DNA of 57,807 bases, taken from positions 1 through 57,807 of the forward strand of contig JAGXRF010000062.1 of assembly GCA_018335925.1 (NCBI GenBank), written 5' to 3'. This document shows, piece by piece, positions 8,392-18,258 of this stretch (its first letter is position 1; every line of letters begins with the position of its first letter). The translations under genes and the position numbers were made by a program. The stretch is from Flavobacteriales bacterium. Lineage in GTDB: Bacteria; Bacteroidota; Bacteroidia; Flavobacteriales; Flavobacteriaceae. The notes under the pieces are model-generated. The model ran no database searches. It was not told where the DNA came from and saw only the letters and a program-made list of their open reading frames with translations.

Positions 8392-8409
8392 CAAAATTAG
8401 AAAATTAAT

Positions 8410-11400
8410 TTATTCGATAATAATTTTTTTGGTTTCGGTGTTTACACCATCTTGTACTTGTACCAAATAAACTCCTTTAGGAGTGTTACTTAAGCGTATG
8501 TTTTCGATTAAATACCCTTGGTGATTACTAGATTTTTCAAACAATACCCTGCCTAACATGTCTAATACTCTTAGCTGAATTTGCTCGTTTTGTGGCTGAG
8601 GCAAGTGTACTTGAAAACTACCGTTATTGGGGTTTGGATAAACACTAAAATTCAATTTTGAAATGTCAGGAGTTGCTAAAGGAACATTATTGCTACAAAT
8701 TGTAATACTCCAATTGGTTAAAATACCTCCATCTTGGTTTTGTGTGTCTTGTATTTGTAATGTCCAAACTCCTTGTGAATTTTGACCATTAAATGCTGAT
8801 AAAGCATCTACTGGTGCAATAGTTCCACCTACTGCAGGATTGGAGGTTGTACAAACCAAAGTTGGGGAACCATCTGCAAATGTTGCAGAAGCATTTTGAA
8901 AATTAGAAGAACTAGTACAAGGTCTGTTTAACAATCTAACACTTGTGCCTTGTGGACTAATTAATCGGACAATAACATCGTTAATCCAAGTATGAGTAAA
9001 TTGCACATTTGTAGTAATACTTTGAATAACTACGTTATCTGCTGCCGGAATAGTTAATGTTGAGTTTACTGTTGCAATTGTTGTTGGAATTACAACAGGT
9101 ACATTGGCAGAAGTATATGTACCGCAAAAAGTAGTGCTAAAAGTTCGTGATGCACTAAAGCTTCCTTCACATGAAATGTTTTTAGGCCTCACTCTCCAAA
9201 ATAGAGTACTTGCTACATTGGTATTTGGAATGGTAATAGAAGTTCCAGTAACTGTTTGATTAGTGATGATATTTTGAAATGCCACATCGGTTGCTATTTG
9301 AAAATCATACGAAGTTGCACTTGGATCAGCAGTCCATGAAAATGGAATATTCACTGGATTTAGAGTTGCTGCATTGGCAGGACTTATTAAGGCAACTTGC
9401 CCAAAATTGGAAGAAGCAATATTCAAATAAAAATTAAATGTTCTGGTAGTTGGTCCACTTACTGCATTTACAGTAATTGGATAAACTCCAGGAACTACTG
9501 ATGTAGTTGTAGTCACATTTAATGTAATTGTTTGTGAGGTATTGATGTTATTTGCTGAAAAAGTAACATTAACACCTGATGGAAGGTTTGTTGTTGTAAA
9601 GTTGGTTGTTCCATTAAAGCCTGCTAATGTAAAATATTGCAATGAATAAGAAGCGGAACCACCGGGACAAATGCTTTTGTTTTGTTCACCTGCCTGTTGA
9701 GCAAATTGGATTCCAAAACTACTTGAGGCAGATGTAACTGAAAAATTAAAATCGTTAACATCTAAAAAAATATTTTGATGTCCACGAACCATAATTCTGG
9801 AAGTACTGCTAATATTGGTTGGCACAGTTATTACTTCAGAACCATCATTTGGCACTTGGCTTGCCAACAAGATTGGAAAAGTTTGTCCGCCATTGGTCGA
9901 CATAAAAATATCAACAAACGGGGTATTTACACCATTTGCGGTTGTTCCTGCTACATTCCAAGTAATAGTTTGATTAGTCCCTTGAGGCCATTGTAATCCA
10001 GCATTGTTTTGAGAGGTAACTACAAAAGGTCCTGCAGCTGCAACGGTATTAACCACCATATTAGCTCTATTGGTTTGTCCACCCAAAATGGTTTGATTGT
10101 CTCTAACAGTAACTGCAAAATTTAAAGTTCTGTCAACTGATGGCAACACCTCCCAAGTAGTTTGATTCGCACCACTTAAGATTGCATTTAAATTTGGGAA
10201 AAACCTAGCAGAACTTGCATTCGGAAAAAATGAACGAAACATTGGTCCACCTGCATTGCCAGGTTGTGGTGGTTGCGGAAAATTAATTTCATTGTTCATT
10301 TGTTCCCAAGTGTAAGTTAGGATACCTCCATTTGGGTCACTAGCATTTGCTTCTAATACAAATGGTGTGCTTGCTGGAATCGTAAAATTTTGTAATGGTT
10401 GAATAATAGGTGCAGGATTGTTATTTGCAACGTTTTGTGAACAATTCCCTCCACCAGCAATAAAATTATCTATTTGTTGTTTGCTAATTGCATGAAAATA
10501 AGCGTCTGAAAAATTTTGCACATTTGGTGAGCAAATTCCTGCATACCCCATAATGGTACTTGCACTACCTGGCTCCATAGCAGAAACTGTTGAACGCTGA
10601 CAGTTGTTTACTTGGGTATGAGTAGCTCCGTATTGATGACCCATTTCGTGGGCTACATAATCCACATCAAAGGGATCTCCAACTGGACTTGGAGAACCCG
10701 TAACACCTCTAGCTTTGCTTCCGGTACATGGAGAATTTAACTGAGCAATTCCTCCTCCTCCTGTACTAAACACATGTCCGATGTCATAACTACTAAAGCC
10801 AACTCCAGCATCAATTACTGCTTGAATCTCTCCGATTAAAGCACTACCACTATTGTTGCTTAAATTATCCGGATTTTCGGGGAGTAAAAATATGATTGGT
10901 AAATTAGGTATCATTTGCATGGTTAATGCAAAATCTCTCTCAAAAATTCCATTCACTCGGGTCATGGTAACACTCATAGCGGCTACAACTGCATTTTGAC
11001 GTTGTGCTAGGCTTCCGGCAGCAACACCTGCAGCATTGATGTGAAATTGTGAATATTCTTCCGTACTAGCCAATGCCAAACGATAAGTTCTAAAAGTACC
11101 CGTATTGTTAAGTACTTGTTGGTTATTTTTTGGAGAAAAATGTACTCCTTCTACTTTATCTTCCATGTCTTCAAACAAACATTCAAAACTTTGATTGGTA
11201 ACTAAAGTGGATTTTTCATAAACCACATAAACGGATTGATCTTTTGAATATGGGTCGATAAAACCGATGTTGTTTTTTTGAAATATCATTCCATGAAAAC
11301 CAAAAACAGTAATACTAAATCGGATAAATTCTGCTGGGTTTTGAACACTCTCAGCAATGTACGATTTATTATCCGGGAACATCTCTTGAAAATCAGTAGT

Positions 11401-11688
11401 CATCACAGGAGCTTCATATACTCTGTAAACACCCAATTCTCCTTTCCCATTTGGGAAGGTAACTAGCACATTGCTATTTATTCCAGATGCTCTTTGTGGA
11501 GCAAACTGTAAACTTTGCTTCAATTGAAGTACGTTCAATTCAAATAATTGAAATTCTCTTGGAAATGAATTTCGATCCAATAATTCCTTGTTTGATATCT
11601 GAGTGGCAACTATTGGTTGAAAAAAAGAAGTTTGTGCTTCTACCCAAAAAAATCCAAGTAGAATTACGGTAAGTAAAATTTTTCTCAT
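8410..11688 (-). CDS. Secreted reprolysin-type zinc metalloprotease with P-domain and T9SS type A sorting domain
   Basis: This 1092-residue protein has a signal peptide (about residues 1-18), a propeptide-like region to about 195, and a metzincin catalytic domain. The zinc motif HEMGHQYGATH (H347, H351, H357) is followed by a Met-turn-like TIMGYAG. Downstream come Ig/fibronectin-like beta domains (about 420-860), a proprotein-convertase P-domain (about 870-990), and a C-terminal sorting domain with VYPNPNNGSF and KGVYLVQV, ending in KKIIIE. It is therefore exported by Sec and then by T9SS, and either released or attached to the surface. The likely role is digestion of proteins outside the cell. 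It lies downstream of a shorter paralogue on the same strand, each gene with its own promoter box and terminator. Compared with the paralogue it carries about 200 extra residues of beta domains before the P-domain. Confidence 0.9.
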   Translation of the reverse strand: MRKILLTVILLGFFWVEAQTSFFQPIVATQISNKELLDRNSFPREFQLFELNVLQLKQSLQFAPQRASGINSNVLVTFPNGKGELGVYRVYEAPVMTTDFQEMFPDNKSYIAESVQNPAEFIRFSITVFGFHGMIFQKNNIGFIDPYSKDQSVYVVYEKSTLVTNQSFECLFEDMEDKVEGVHFSPKNNQQVLNNTGTFRTYRLALASTEEYSQFHINAAGVAAGSLAQRQNAVVAAMSVTMTRVNGIFERDFALTMQMIPNLPIIFLLPENPDNLSNNSGSALIGEIQAVIDAGVGFSSYDIGHVFSTGGGGIAQLNSPCTGSKARGVTGSPSPVGDPFDVDYVAHEMGHQYGATHTQVNNCQRSTVSAMEPGSASTIMGYAGICSPNVQNFSDAYFHAISKQQIDNFIAGGGNCSQNVANNNPAPIIQPLQNFTIPASTPFVLEANASDPNGGILTYTWEQMNNEINFPQPPQPGNAGGPMFRSFFPNASSARFFPNLNAILSGANQTTWEVLPSVDRTLNFAVTVRDNQTILGGQTNRANMVVNTVAAAGPFVVTSQNNAGLQWPQGTNQTITWNVAGTTANGVNTPFVDIFMSTNGGQTFPILLASQVPNDGSEVITVPTNISSTSRIMVRGHQNIFLDVNDFNFSVTSASSSFGIQFAQQAGEQNKSICPGGSASYSLQYFTLAGFNGTTNFTTTNLPSGVNVTFSANNINTSQTITLNVTTTTSVVPGVYPITVNAVSGPTTRTFNFYLNIASSNFGQVALISPANAATLNPVNIPFSWTADPSATSYDFQIATDVAFQNIITNQTVTGTSITIPNTNVASTLFWRVRPKNISCEGSFSASRTFSTTFCGTYTSANVPVVIPTTIATVNSTLTIPAADNVVIQSITTNVQFTHTWINDVIVRLISPQGTSVRLLNRPCTSSSNFQNASATFADGSPTLVCTTSNPAVGGTIAPVDALSAFNGQNSQGVWTLQIQDTQNQDGGILTNWSITICSNNVPLATPDISKLNFSVYPNPNNGSFQVHLPQPQNEQIQLRVLDMLGRVLFEKSSNHQGYLIENIRLSNTPKGVYLVQVQDGVNTETKKIIIE

Positions 11689-11740
11689 AAGTTATTGTAG
11701 TTTTCGCAAATATATGGTTTCATTTTTAATTTTCTAAAAT

Positions 11741-11771
11741 AATAAAAGGCAACAAATTGTTGCCTTTTATT
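11741..11771 (-). terminator. Intrinsic terminator of the second reprolysin gene
   Basis: A 14-bp stem (11741-11754 with 11758-11771) has a 3-base loop. It separates the two tandem protease genes. A -7 box for the downstream gene (TATATTTG on the minus strand, 11707-11714) follows it, so the two proteases are transcribed separately. Confidence 0.85.
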
Positions 11772-11795
11772 ATTATAAATATGAGAATTGTTTAA

Positions 11796-14441
11796 TTATT
11801 GAACCAAGATTTTCTTCACCTCTTGGAATTCTCCATTAGATACTTTCACCATATAAACCCCTGTTGGAACATTTGGCAACTGAATTTCTTTTTGAAACAA
11901 ACCTTGAGCTACAAATTGATTTTGATAAACACTTCTTCCTTGAATATCAGTTACTTGAATATTTACGTTCTGATTAGAATGATTATCAAATTTTACAGTA
12001 AAATTTCCTCTGTTAGGATTTGGAAATACTACTAAATCTACCAAGCCAAAATCAGGGTTGCTTAAAGTAACTGTTTGTGTACATACCTGAACACTCCATG
12101 AATTTACAGTTCCGGTATCTACATTCCAGAAATCTGCTGCTAATAAGGTGTAATTTCCGTTTGCTGGCAATCCGTTATATGCAGATAATGATTGTGCAGG
12201 TAAAAACGTCCCTACAGTTGGATTGGCACATGCAATGGCTGTGCCACTATCGTCAAAAGTTATATTAAAACCATCCTCACTACCACAATTTCTATTCCAA
12301 AGTGTTCTTTGTGTGTTATTTGGATGATTGATTGCAATTACTAAATCATTGATATAGGTATGAGTAACATTTACAGTTACATTAACATCAGAAATCGTTC
12401 CCAACATTGGAACAGAAATAGAAGAACTTACCACAGCTCCTGGTTGATTTGAGCCAACACCATCTGGAATTGGTAATGGTGTATTGTTGGTATACGTATT
12501 ACATGTGGTTGTAACTGTATATCCTATAGCAAATGGCGTAGAGTTTACTGCATAATAAATATTTCCTGTAGGACGAATCATGATTCTACAAAATGGAGCA
12601 GCTACATTTGGAACGGTAATAGTTTCTGAGCCATCATTAGGAGTGTTGCTTAAAAGAACTGTACTAAAATTTTGCCCATTATCAGTTGATAACAAAATAT
12701 CTACATTAGCAGAACCCGGCAAGTTATTGGTGTTGTTTACAGCCCAAGTAATGGTTTGTTGGGTGTTTTGGTCCCAGCTTATTCCACTTGTGTTTTGTGA
12801 AGTTACCTGAAATGGCCCAGCAGATGTAGTTACCGTAACAGCTTTAGTAGCTGTTTGGGTTTGTGGCCCGCCTGCAACATTGTCGCGAGCAGTAAAAGCA
12901 AATGATAAAGATCTACCGACTGTATTTACTGATTCCCAAGTAGTAGTTAGTTGATTGTTTAATACACTATTCAATGCAGGCATATATCTGGTAGTAGAGC
13001 TGCTTGGAGGTAATGATCGAAACATTGGGCCATTTGGTTTGGTAGGATACGCAATACTATTAGCACCAGAGGCTGATGCATTAGTTGCTGTATTCATCTG
13101 TTCCCAAGTGTAAGTCATTGGATTGTTATTCGGATCTGTTGCTGTTGCGGTTAAAATAAATGCGGTTCCTTGTGGTATGGTAACTGCTCCTCCTACATCT
13201 ACCACAGGTGGTTGGTTGGTAATTGGTTGGTTGGTTTGGCAAAACTTGGTTGCCATATTATTGGCTACTTGCTGTATACTTGCAAAATGGAAATAATCAT
13301 CAGAGCTATTTTGTACATTGTAACTAGTAATCCCAGCATATCCCATAATAGTAGATCCAGAACCAGGTTCTACATTTACACCAGAACCCTCTAAATTGTG
13401 AGAAAAGGTATGATTAGCACCAAACTGATGACCCAATTCATGAGCCACATAATCAATATCAAAAGCATCTCCAGTTGGATTATTTGAAGCGGTGTAAGCC
13501 CTTCCTTTTTGTCCGTCAACACATACACAACCAATACATCCTGCACTACCTCCACTTCCGGCACCACTTACCAAATGACCAACATCATAATTTGACTCTC
13601 CAATTGTATTTGTAAGAGTAGTTTGAAGTTGTGTAGCCCAGTTACTAACCGTTGTATATGGATCTGTTGAAGGATTAGTAAATATAATGCTTGTGTTATT
13701 AGAGATTAAATTCATTCTAATGGCAAAATCTTTTTCAAAAACACCATTCACTCTCGTCATGGTTGCATTCATAGCTGCCAAAGCTCCTGCAACAGTTCCT
13801 CCAAAAAATTGTGCATACTCTCCATTACAGGACATGGCTAATCTAAAGATTCGTAAAGTTTGGTCGCTAGCTTGTATTGTTTGTGCAAACTTTTCCATTT
13901 CACTATTCATAGTAATTTCTTCCGGTGTAGAACAAACAAACGGAACCTTTCCTTTATTTCTATTACTTTTGTACACAGCATACGTTAAACCATCTGTTGT
14001 ATATGGTTCCATAAATTCTGATTTTTTGTCGGTTCTAAAAATCATATACTGTATCCCTCTTGGATCTAGGCTAACTCTTACTTGAGCTCTGGTATCATCT
14101 ATTCCAATACCAATATAAGATCTAATTTTAGGGAACTGTGCTTGTAATGCTGGTTCGAAATTGGAAGACTCAAAAAATTCAAATTTTTCCAACAATCCTT
14201 CTGCATTAGGCAGGGAAACTATTTTCCCTTTGACATTGGAAAATCTGTCAGGGGAATTGGAAAAAGCTAGCTCCAACGCTTCTAAAGAGCTTATTTTAAA
14301 TAGTTTTACAACATTAGGAAAAGTCTCTCTTTCCACGCTTTTACTTAATGTTTCATTTACAGAATGTATTTCAGTCCATTGTAACTTCTGTGAAAAGCTG
14401 AAAGAAGCAAATACTAAAAAGAATAGTAATTTTTTCATCAT
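11796..14441 (-). CDS. Secreted reprolysin-type zinc metalloprotease with P-domain and T9SS type A sorting domain (paralogue)
   Basis: This 881-residue protein has the same order as its downstream neighbour: signal peptide (about 1-18), propeptide, and a metzincin domain with HELGHQFGANH (H334, H338, H344) and a Met-turn-like STIMGYAG. After these come Ig-like beta domains (about 405-640), a P-domain (about 660-800), and a T9SS type A sorting domain with VVFPNPNRGNF and TGVYMVKV. A Cys cluster in SAGCIGCVCVDG near residue 303 is absent from the neighbour and may form disulfides near the active site. A tandem gene duplication followed by divergence is the simplest explanation. A TACATTTG -7 box lies at 14466-14473 on the minus strand. 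Confidence 0.9.
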   Translation of the reverse strand: MMKKLLFFLVFASFSFSQKLQWTEIHSVNETLSKSVERETFPNVVKLFKISSLEALELAFSNSPDRFSNVKGKIVSLPNAEGLLEKFEFFESSNFEPALQAQFPKIRSYIGIGIDDTRAQVRVSLDPRGIQYMIFRTDKKSEFMEPYTTDGLTYAVYKSNRNKGKVPFVCSTPEEITMNSEMEKFAQTIQASDQTLRIFRLAMSCNGEYAQFFGGTVAGALAAMNATMTRVNGVFEKDFAIRMNLISNNTSIIFTNPSTDPYTTVSNWATQLQTTLTNTIGESNYDVGHLVSGAGSGGSAGCIGCVCVDGQKGRAYTASNNPTGDAFDIDYVAHELGHQFGANHTFSHNLEGSGVNVEPGSGSTIMGYAGITSYNVQNSSDDYFHFASIQQVANNMATKFCQTNQPITNQPPVVDVGGAVTIPQGTAFILTATATDPNNNPMTYTWEQMNTATNASASGANSIAYPTKPNGPMFRSLPPSSSTTRYMPALNSVLNNQLTTTWESVNTVGRSLSFAFTARDNVAGGPQTQTATKAVTVTTSAGPFQVTSQNTSGISWDQNTQQTITWAVNNTNNLPGSANVDILLSTDNGQNFSTVLLSNTPNDGSETITVPNVAAPFCRIMIRPTGNIYYAVNSTPFAIGYTVTTTCNTYTNNTPLPIPDGVGSNQPGAVVSSSISVPMLGTISDVNVTVNVTHTYINDLVIAINHPNNTQRTLWNRNCGSEDGFNITFDDSGTAIACANPTVGTFLPAQSLSAYNGLPANGNYTLLAADFWNVDTGTVNSWSVQVCTQTVTLSNPDFGLVDLVVFPNPNRGNFTVKFDNHSNQNVNIQVTDIQGRSVYQNQFVAQGLFQKEIQLPNVPTGVYMVKVSNGEFQEVKKILVQ

Positions 14442-14690
14442 TATTTAAAAAAGTTAAGTGTTTCACAAATGTAAATTAAAAATCAATTTTCGAAATGTAT
14501 TTAACGTTAAAATTCAGTTTTTCACAGTTTTAAAGTAAATGGTATTTCAATTTAAAAATATTTCAATTAAATATTATGGTAATGATCCTCTAATCGAATT
14601 GAACTTACTTTAAAATACATCCTTTGATTTCATTAATTTAGCTCAATTGCACTATAAAAGTTATATTTTTGCTTAAAACAACTTATTTTA
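14442..14690. promoter_or_regulatory. Divergent intergenic region between protease and polysaccharide-locus genes
   Basis: These 249 bases hold no gene. They contain a minus-strand -7 box (TACATTTG, 14466-14473) for the protease gene. A plus-strand TATTTTTG box (14664-14671) lies 20 bases before the ATG of the phosphorylase-like gene, with a TTG only 14 bases upstream of the box, which is short of the usual spacing. Confidence 0.45.
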
Positions 14691-16388
14691 ATGAATACAA
14701 AAACAGCCATATCTCGTTCTAGAGCTCAAGAATCATCTGCTGCCATTGAAAGATTATACATTACTATGCGTCATCTTTTTAACAGAGGCTTTTACAAACC
14801 TATGGGAGTATCAGGGGAAACTTTACGTGAAGCGTTGTTAGAATTAAGACCAGAAATATACGGTAGTATTGCTGAGGAGAAGGTAGAACTTAACGGTTTA
14901 CTTTACGTCATTGAAAGGCTTCCAATTGGAATTGAAGAGTGCAGATACATTAACTTAACTTCTGATGAAGGATATGCCCAATCACATTTTACAGCAATTG
15001 TTCCTCCTAAAAGAAGGAGAAACTGTTATCGTATTGACGAAGAGCAAATGAATGTAGAAATTACTCGAGGACGTTCGGATATTTATGATATTTTAACCCA
15101 TTTAACTTTTATCTTTATTGAATCGCACAAAATAAAGAACCGAATTTTATTGGACGAATCAGAAGGAGAAGTTACTAGAGATTGGAAAAAATTAGAAGAA
15201 GTAGTTAAAGCCGGTAAAAAACTCTCACAAATTGATAAAGAAAAAGCGATTTCAAGATGTGCCAACATTTTAGGCAGACCTTTTTCAGAAATTGTTGCAG
15301 TATATGATGGGTTTGGTTCAAAAGAAATTCCAGATCGATTTCTACACATTATTTATTGGTTAGGTAAAATAGCCTTAGAAGAAGTTTTAGACAACAACAA
15401 ACGCACCATCACTTTTAGTCCGATTTTAAGAGAAAGATTAGGCCACCATATTCACGGTGAAATTTGGGCAAATAGCATCAAAGAAGTTTTAGACAAAAAC
15501 AACTGGCTGCATCGTCCAATTCACATTATTAGTGCCAACATGCACAGTGTGATGAATTCGTTGTTTGCGGAGCCTGTGTTAGGAAAACAATACCAAGGAA
15601 AAGATTTTTATGCTGTTTTTGAAGATTTATCTCAATCGGAAAACAAAGATCTACGTAAAAAAGTAGAAGATTACGCTTCTAAAAATGGGATGATTTTTAT
15701 TCCGGATGCTTCAGGAACCAATATAGATGTGCAGATTTTTGATACATCAAAAATTGATTTGTCAAAAACCATTTTTGCCAAAACTACTTGTGCCAAAGAA
15801 GAATCCCCCATATTAATTGTGATGGACTATGCTTTTGGAGAACAAGCCTATGAAACTATTGATGAATTGTTGAAACCATATAAAAAAGGAAAAAACAAAA
15901 CTTTTTTACAAGTTGAATCTGTTTCCATCATGGGGAAAGCGGGTATTTTAGAGGGAGGAAAAGGCGACATCATGATACCTTGTGCACACATCAATGAAGG
16001 AACCGCAGACAATTATCCGTTTGAAAACGAGCTAACCAAAGAAATGTTCGAAGGCAACGGCATACCGGTTTACGCTGGCCCAATGGTAACTGTATTAGGA
16101 ACCTCTTTACAAAACAAAGATTTATTGAAGTTTTTCCACGAGTCTACTTGGCAAGTAATTGGCTTGGAAATGGAAGGTGCCTACTACCAAAAAGCCATTC
16201 AATCTGCTTCAAAAATTAGAAAAAGTATACCAAATCACGTAAAAGTTCGTTATGCCTACTATGCTTCCGATAACCCTCTAGAAACCGGAAGCACGTTGGC
16301 CTCTGGAGGTTTGGGAACTACTGGAGTAAAACCAACATATTTAATTACCATTAAAATTTTAGAACAAATATTTAACATTACTACATAA
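14691..16388 (+). CDS. Uncharacterised conserved protein with a nucleoside phosphorylase-like C-terminal domain (probably DUF6909)
   Basis: This 565-residue soluble protein has a helical N-terminal half with no motif I recognise (begins AISRSRAQESSAAIERLYITMRH). Its C-terminal third resembles the PNP/MTAN/AMP-nucleosidase superfamily: GLEMEGAYY (residues 491-499) matches the ribose-binding EMEG motif, and YASDNPL (524-530) matches the catalytic Ser-Asp motif. I believe the N-terminal part corresponds to the Bacteroidota family DUF6909, but I cannot check this. A purine or nucleoside ligand is suggested, and no reaction is known. Its stop overlaps the start of the Wzz-like gene by one base (TAATG), which ties it to the polysaccharide locus. 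Confidence 0.6.
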   Translation: MNTKTAISRSRAQESSAAIERLYITMRHLFNRGFYKPMGVSGETLREALLELRPEIYGSIAEEKVELNGLLYVIERLPIGIEECRYINLTSDEGYAQSHFTAIVPPKRRRNCYRIDEEQMNVEITRGRSDIYDILTHLTFIFIESHKIKNRILLDESEGEVTRDWKKLEEVVKAGKKLSQIDKEKAISRCANILGRPFSEIVAVYDGFGSKEIPDRFLHIIYWLGKIALEEVLDNNKRTITFSPILRERLGHHIHGEIWANSIKEVLDKNNWLHRPIHIISANMHSVMNSLFAEPVLGKQYQGKDFYAVFEDLSQSENKDLRKKVEDYASKNGMIFIPDASGTNIDVQIFDTSKIDLSKTIFAKTTCAKEESPILIVMDYAFGEQAYETIDELLKPYKKGKNKTFLQVESVSIMGKAGILEGGKGDIMIPCAHINEGTADNYPFENELTKEMFEGNGIPVYAGPMVTVLGTSLQNKDLLKFFHESTWQVIGLEMEGAYYQKAIQSASKIRKSIPNHVKVRYAYYASDNPLETGSTLASGGLGTTGVKPTYLITIKILEQIFNITT

Positions 16389-17362
16389 TGAATACGAACC
16401 AACCACACAACTCCTCAACAGAGCAAGAAATCGATTTGTCTAAAATAGGGACTTCTATTAGCAATTGGTTTCAAAACACATCCTTGCGTATTTTCAAGTT
16501 GTTATTGTTTTTTAAAAAGAATGCCTTAATTATTGGGATATTATTTATAGTAGGTGCTGCGTTGGGATGGTTTGCCGATCAAAAAATTAAAAGCTATTCC
16601 CATCAGTTAATTTTATCTTCTAACTTTGGGAGTACCGATTATGTGTACTCTAAATTTGAATTATTAAATGCTAAAATAAAAGATAAAGACACGGCTTTTT
16701 TAAAAGAACTTGGTTTTGCTAAAACCAAACATATCGGACAGTTTAAAATTAAACCAATTGTAGATGTGTACCAGTTTATTGACGGAAAAGAATCTAATTT
16801 CGAATTTTTAAAGTTAATGGCTGAAGATGGCGATTTAAAAAAAATCATCACCGATAATATAACTAGTAAAAACTATCCTTACCACATGGTAACGTTTGGA
16901 ACAGGTAAAGTTTTTAAGTCTGAAGAAATTGTTGCTCCATTGATGAATTTTTTAAATGATTCCGATCATTTTAAAAAAATGCAAAAAGAATATTTAAATA
17001 ATTTAGATATCAAGTTAAAAGCAAACGACTCCATCATTGCACAAATTGACAGATTGTTAGCCGAATTTTCTAAAAACACCAATAGCAGCAAAAGTTCTAG
17101 TTTGGTTTTTTATAATGAAAACACTCAAATTAACGATTTATTAACCACTAAAAATAGTTTAATTAACGAGTCTGGATCTTTAAGAGTACAATTGGTTAAC
17201 TTAGATAAAATAGCAAAAGAATCCTCCGTATTCATTAATATTCCAAATAAAGGAGGCCTCAATGGAAAATTAAAGTATTTCATTCCTTTAGTACTTTTAT
17301 TAATACTTGGTTTGTTAAAAGGCTATAAAAAATGGTCTTACAAAATGAAAGAAAAATTATAA
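16388..17362 (+). CDS. Wzz-like polysaccharide chain-length determinant / co-polymerase
   Basis: This 324-residue protein has a cytoplasmic N-terminus, one transmembrane helix at about residues 47-65, a periplasmic domain of about 225 residues with coiled-coil propensity in its second half, and a second helix at about 295-312. This two-helix topology is that of polysaccharide co-polymerases (Wzz), although the proline-rich motif near the second helix is not obvious. It probably sets chain length of the polymer made by the downstream Wzx/Wzy-like genes. The start is coupled to the upstream gene by TAATG, and rfbA follows after 15 bases. The call rests on topology and position more than on motifs. 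Confidence 0.65.
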   Translation: MNTNQPHNSSTEQEIDLSKIGTSISNWFQNTSLRIFKLLLFFKKNALIIGILFIVGAALGWFADQKIKSYSHQLILSSNFGSTDYVYSKFELLNAKIKDKDTAFLKELGFAKTKHIGQFKIKPIVDVYQFIDGKESNFEFLKLMAEDGDLKKIITDNITSKNYPYHMVTFGTGKVFKSEEIVAPLMNFLNDSDHFKKMQKEYLNNLDIKLKANDSIIAQIDRLLAEFSKNTNSSKSSSLVFYNENTQINDLLTTKNSLINESGSLRVQLVNLDKIAKESSVFINIPNKGGLNGKLKYFIPLVLLLILGLLKGYKKWSYKMKEKL

Positions 17363-17377
17363 TCTTTAAATGAGCTC

Positions 17378-18235
17378 ATGAAAGGTATCATTCTAGCCGG
17401 AGGCTCTGGCACCAGATTACATCCGTTAACATTGGCAGTGAGTAAACAGTTAATGCCAGTGTACGACAAACCAATGATTTATTATCCGCTTTCTACCTTA
17501 TTGTGGTCAGGAATCCGAGAAATTTTAATCATTTCTACTCCCCACGATTTGCCTTTATTTCAACAATTATTAGGAGACGGTTCAAAACTAGGTTGTAGGT
17601 TTGAATATGCTGTGCAAGAAAACCCAAACGGATTGGCAGAAGCATTTATCATTGGAAAAGAATTTGTTGGAAGCGATAAAGTAGCCTTAATTTTAGGAGA
17701 CAATATTTTTTACGGAACCGGTTTGGCTGAATTATTGCAAAGCAACAACAACCCCGAAGGAGGCATCATTTATGCCTATCATGTTCATGATCCGGAACGT
17801 TATGGCGTAGTTAGTTTTGATGCTCATGGAAAAGCAATTTCCATAGAAGAAAAACCACAAAATCCAAAATCAAATTTTGCAGTACCCGGAATTTATTTCT
17901 ATGACAATCAAGTGATTGATATTGCTTGTAATATTAAACCTAGTGCTCGAGGAGAATTAGAAATTACTGATATAAACCGAGTTTATTTAGAAAAAGAACA
18001 GCTAAAAGTGAGTATTTTAGACCGCGGAACAGCTTGGCTAGATACCGGTACTTTTGCTTCATTGATGCAAGCAAGTCAGTTTGTACAAGTAATTGAAGAA
18101 CGACAAGGATTAAAAATAGGTGCCATTGAAGAAGCTGCCTATCGCATGGGCTTTATCAATGCATCACAATTGCAAAAACTAGCAGAGCCCTTACTAAAAA
18201 GTGGATATGGAACCCACTTAATGAGTTTGATTTAA
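17378..18235 (+). CDS. rfbA: Glucose-1-phosphate thymidylyltransferase
   Basis: This 285-residue protein is the usual length for RfbA/RmlA. It transfers dTMP to glucose-1-phosphate to give dTDP-glucose, the first step to dTDP-L-rhamnose. The nucleotidyltransferase signature [11 protein letters not shown] (residues 8-18), the [17 protein letters not shown] segment and ILGDNIFYG near residue 106 are all present. It is the first of three contiguous dTDP-rhamnose genes (rfbA-rfbC-rfbD). The second-step gene rfbB is not in this window. Confidence 0.97.
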   Translation: MKGIILAGGSGTRLHPLTLAVSKQLMPVYDKPMIYYPLSTLLWSGIREILIISTPHDLPLFQQLLGDGSKLGCRFEYAVQENPNGLAEAFIIGKEFVGSDKVALILGDNIFYGTGLAELLQSNNNPEGGIIYAYHVHDPERYGVVSFDAHGKAISIEEKPQNPKSNFAVPGIYFYDNQVIDIACNIKPSARGELEITDINRVYLEKEQLKVSILDRGTAWLDTGTFASLMQASQFVQVIEERQGLKIGAIEEAAYRMGFINASQLQKLAEPLLKSGYGTHLMSLI

Positions 18236-18258
18236 ATTGAAAGGTTGCCAATTACACG

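Noticed and set aside
13687..14085. Plus-strand open frame of 132 residues inside the second reprolysin gene
   Set aside because: The protease frame has a signal peptide, zinc site and sorting domain. The opposite frame shows no domain.
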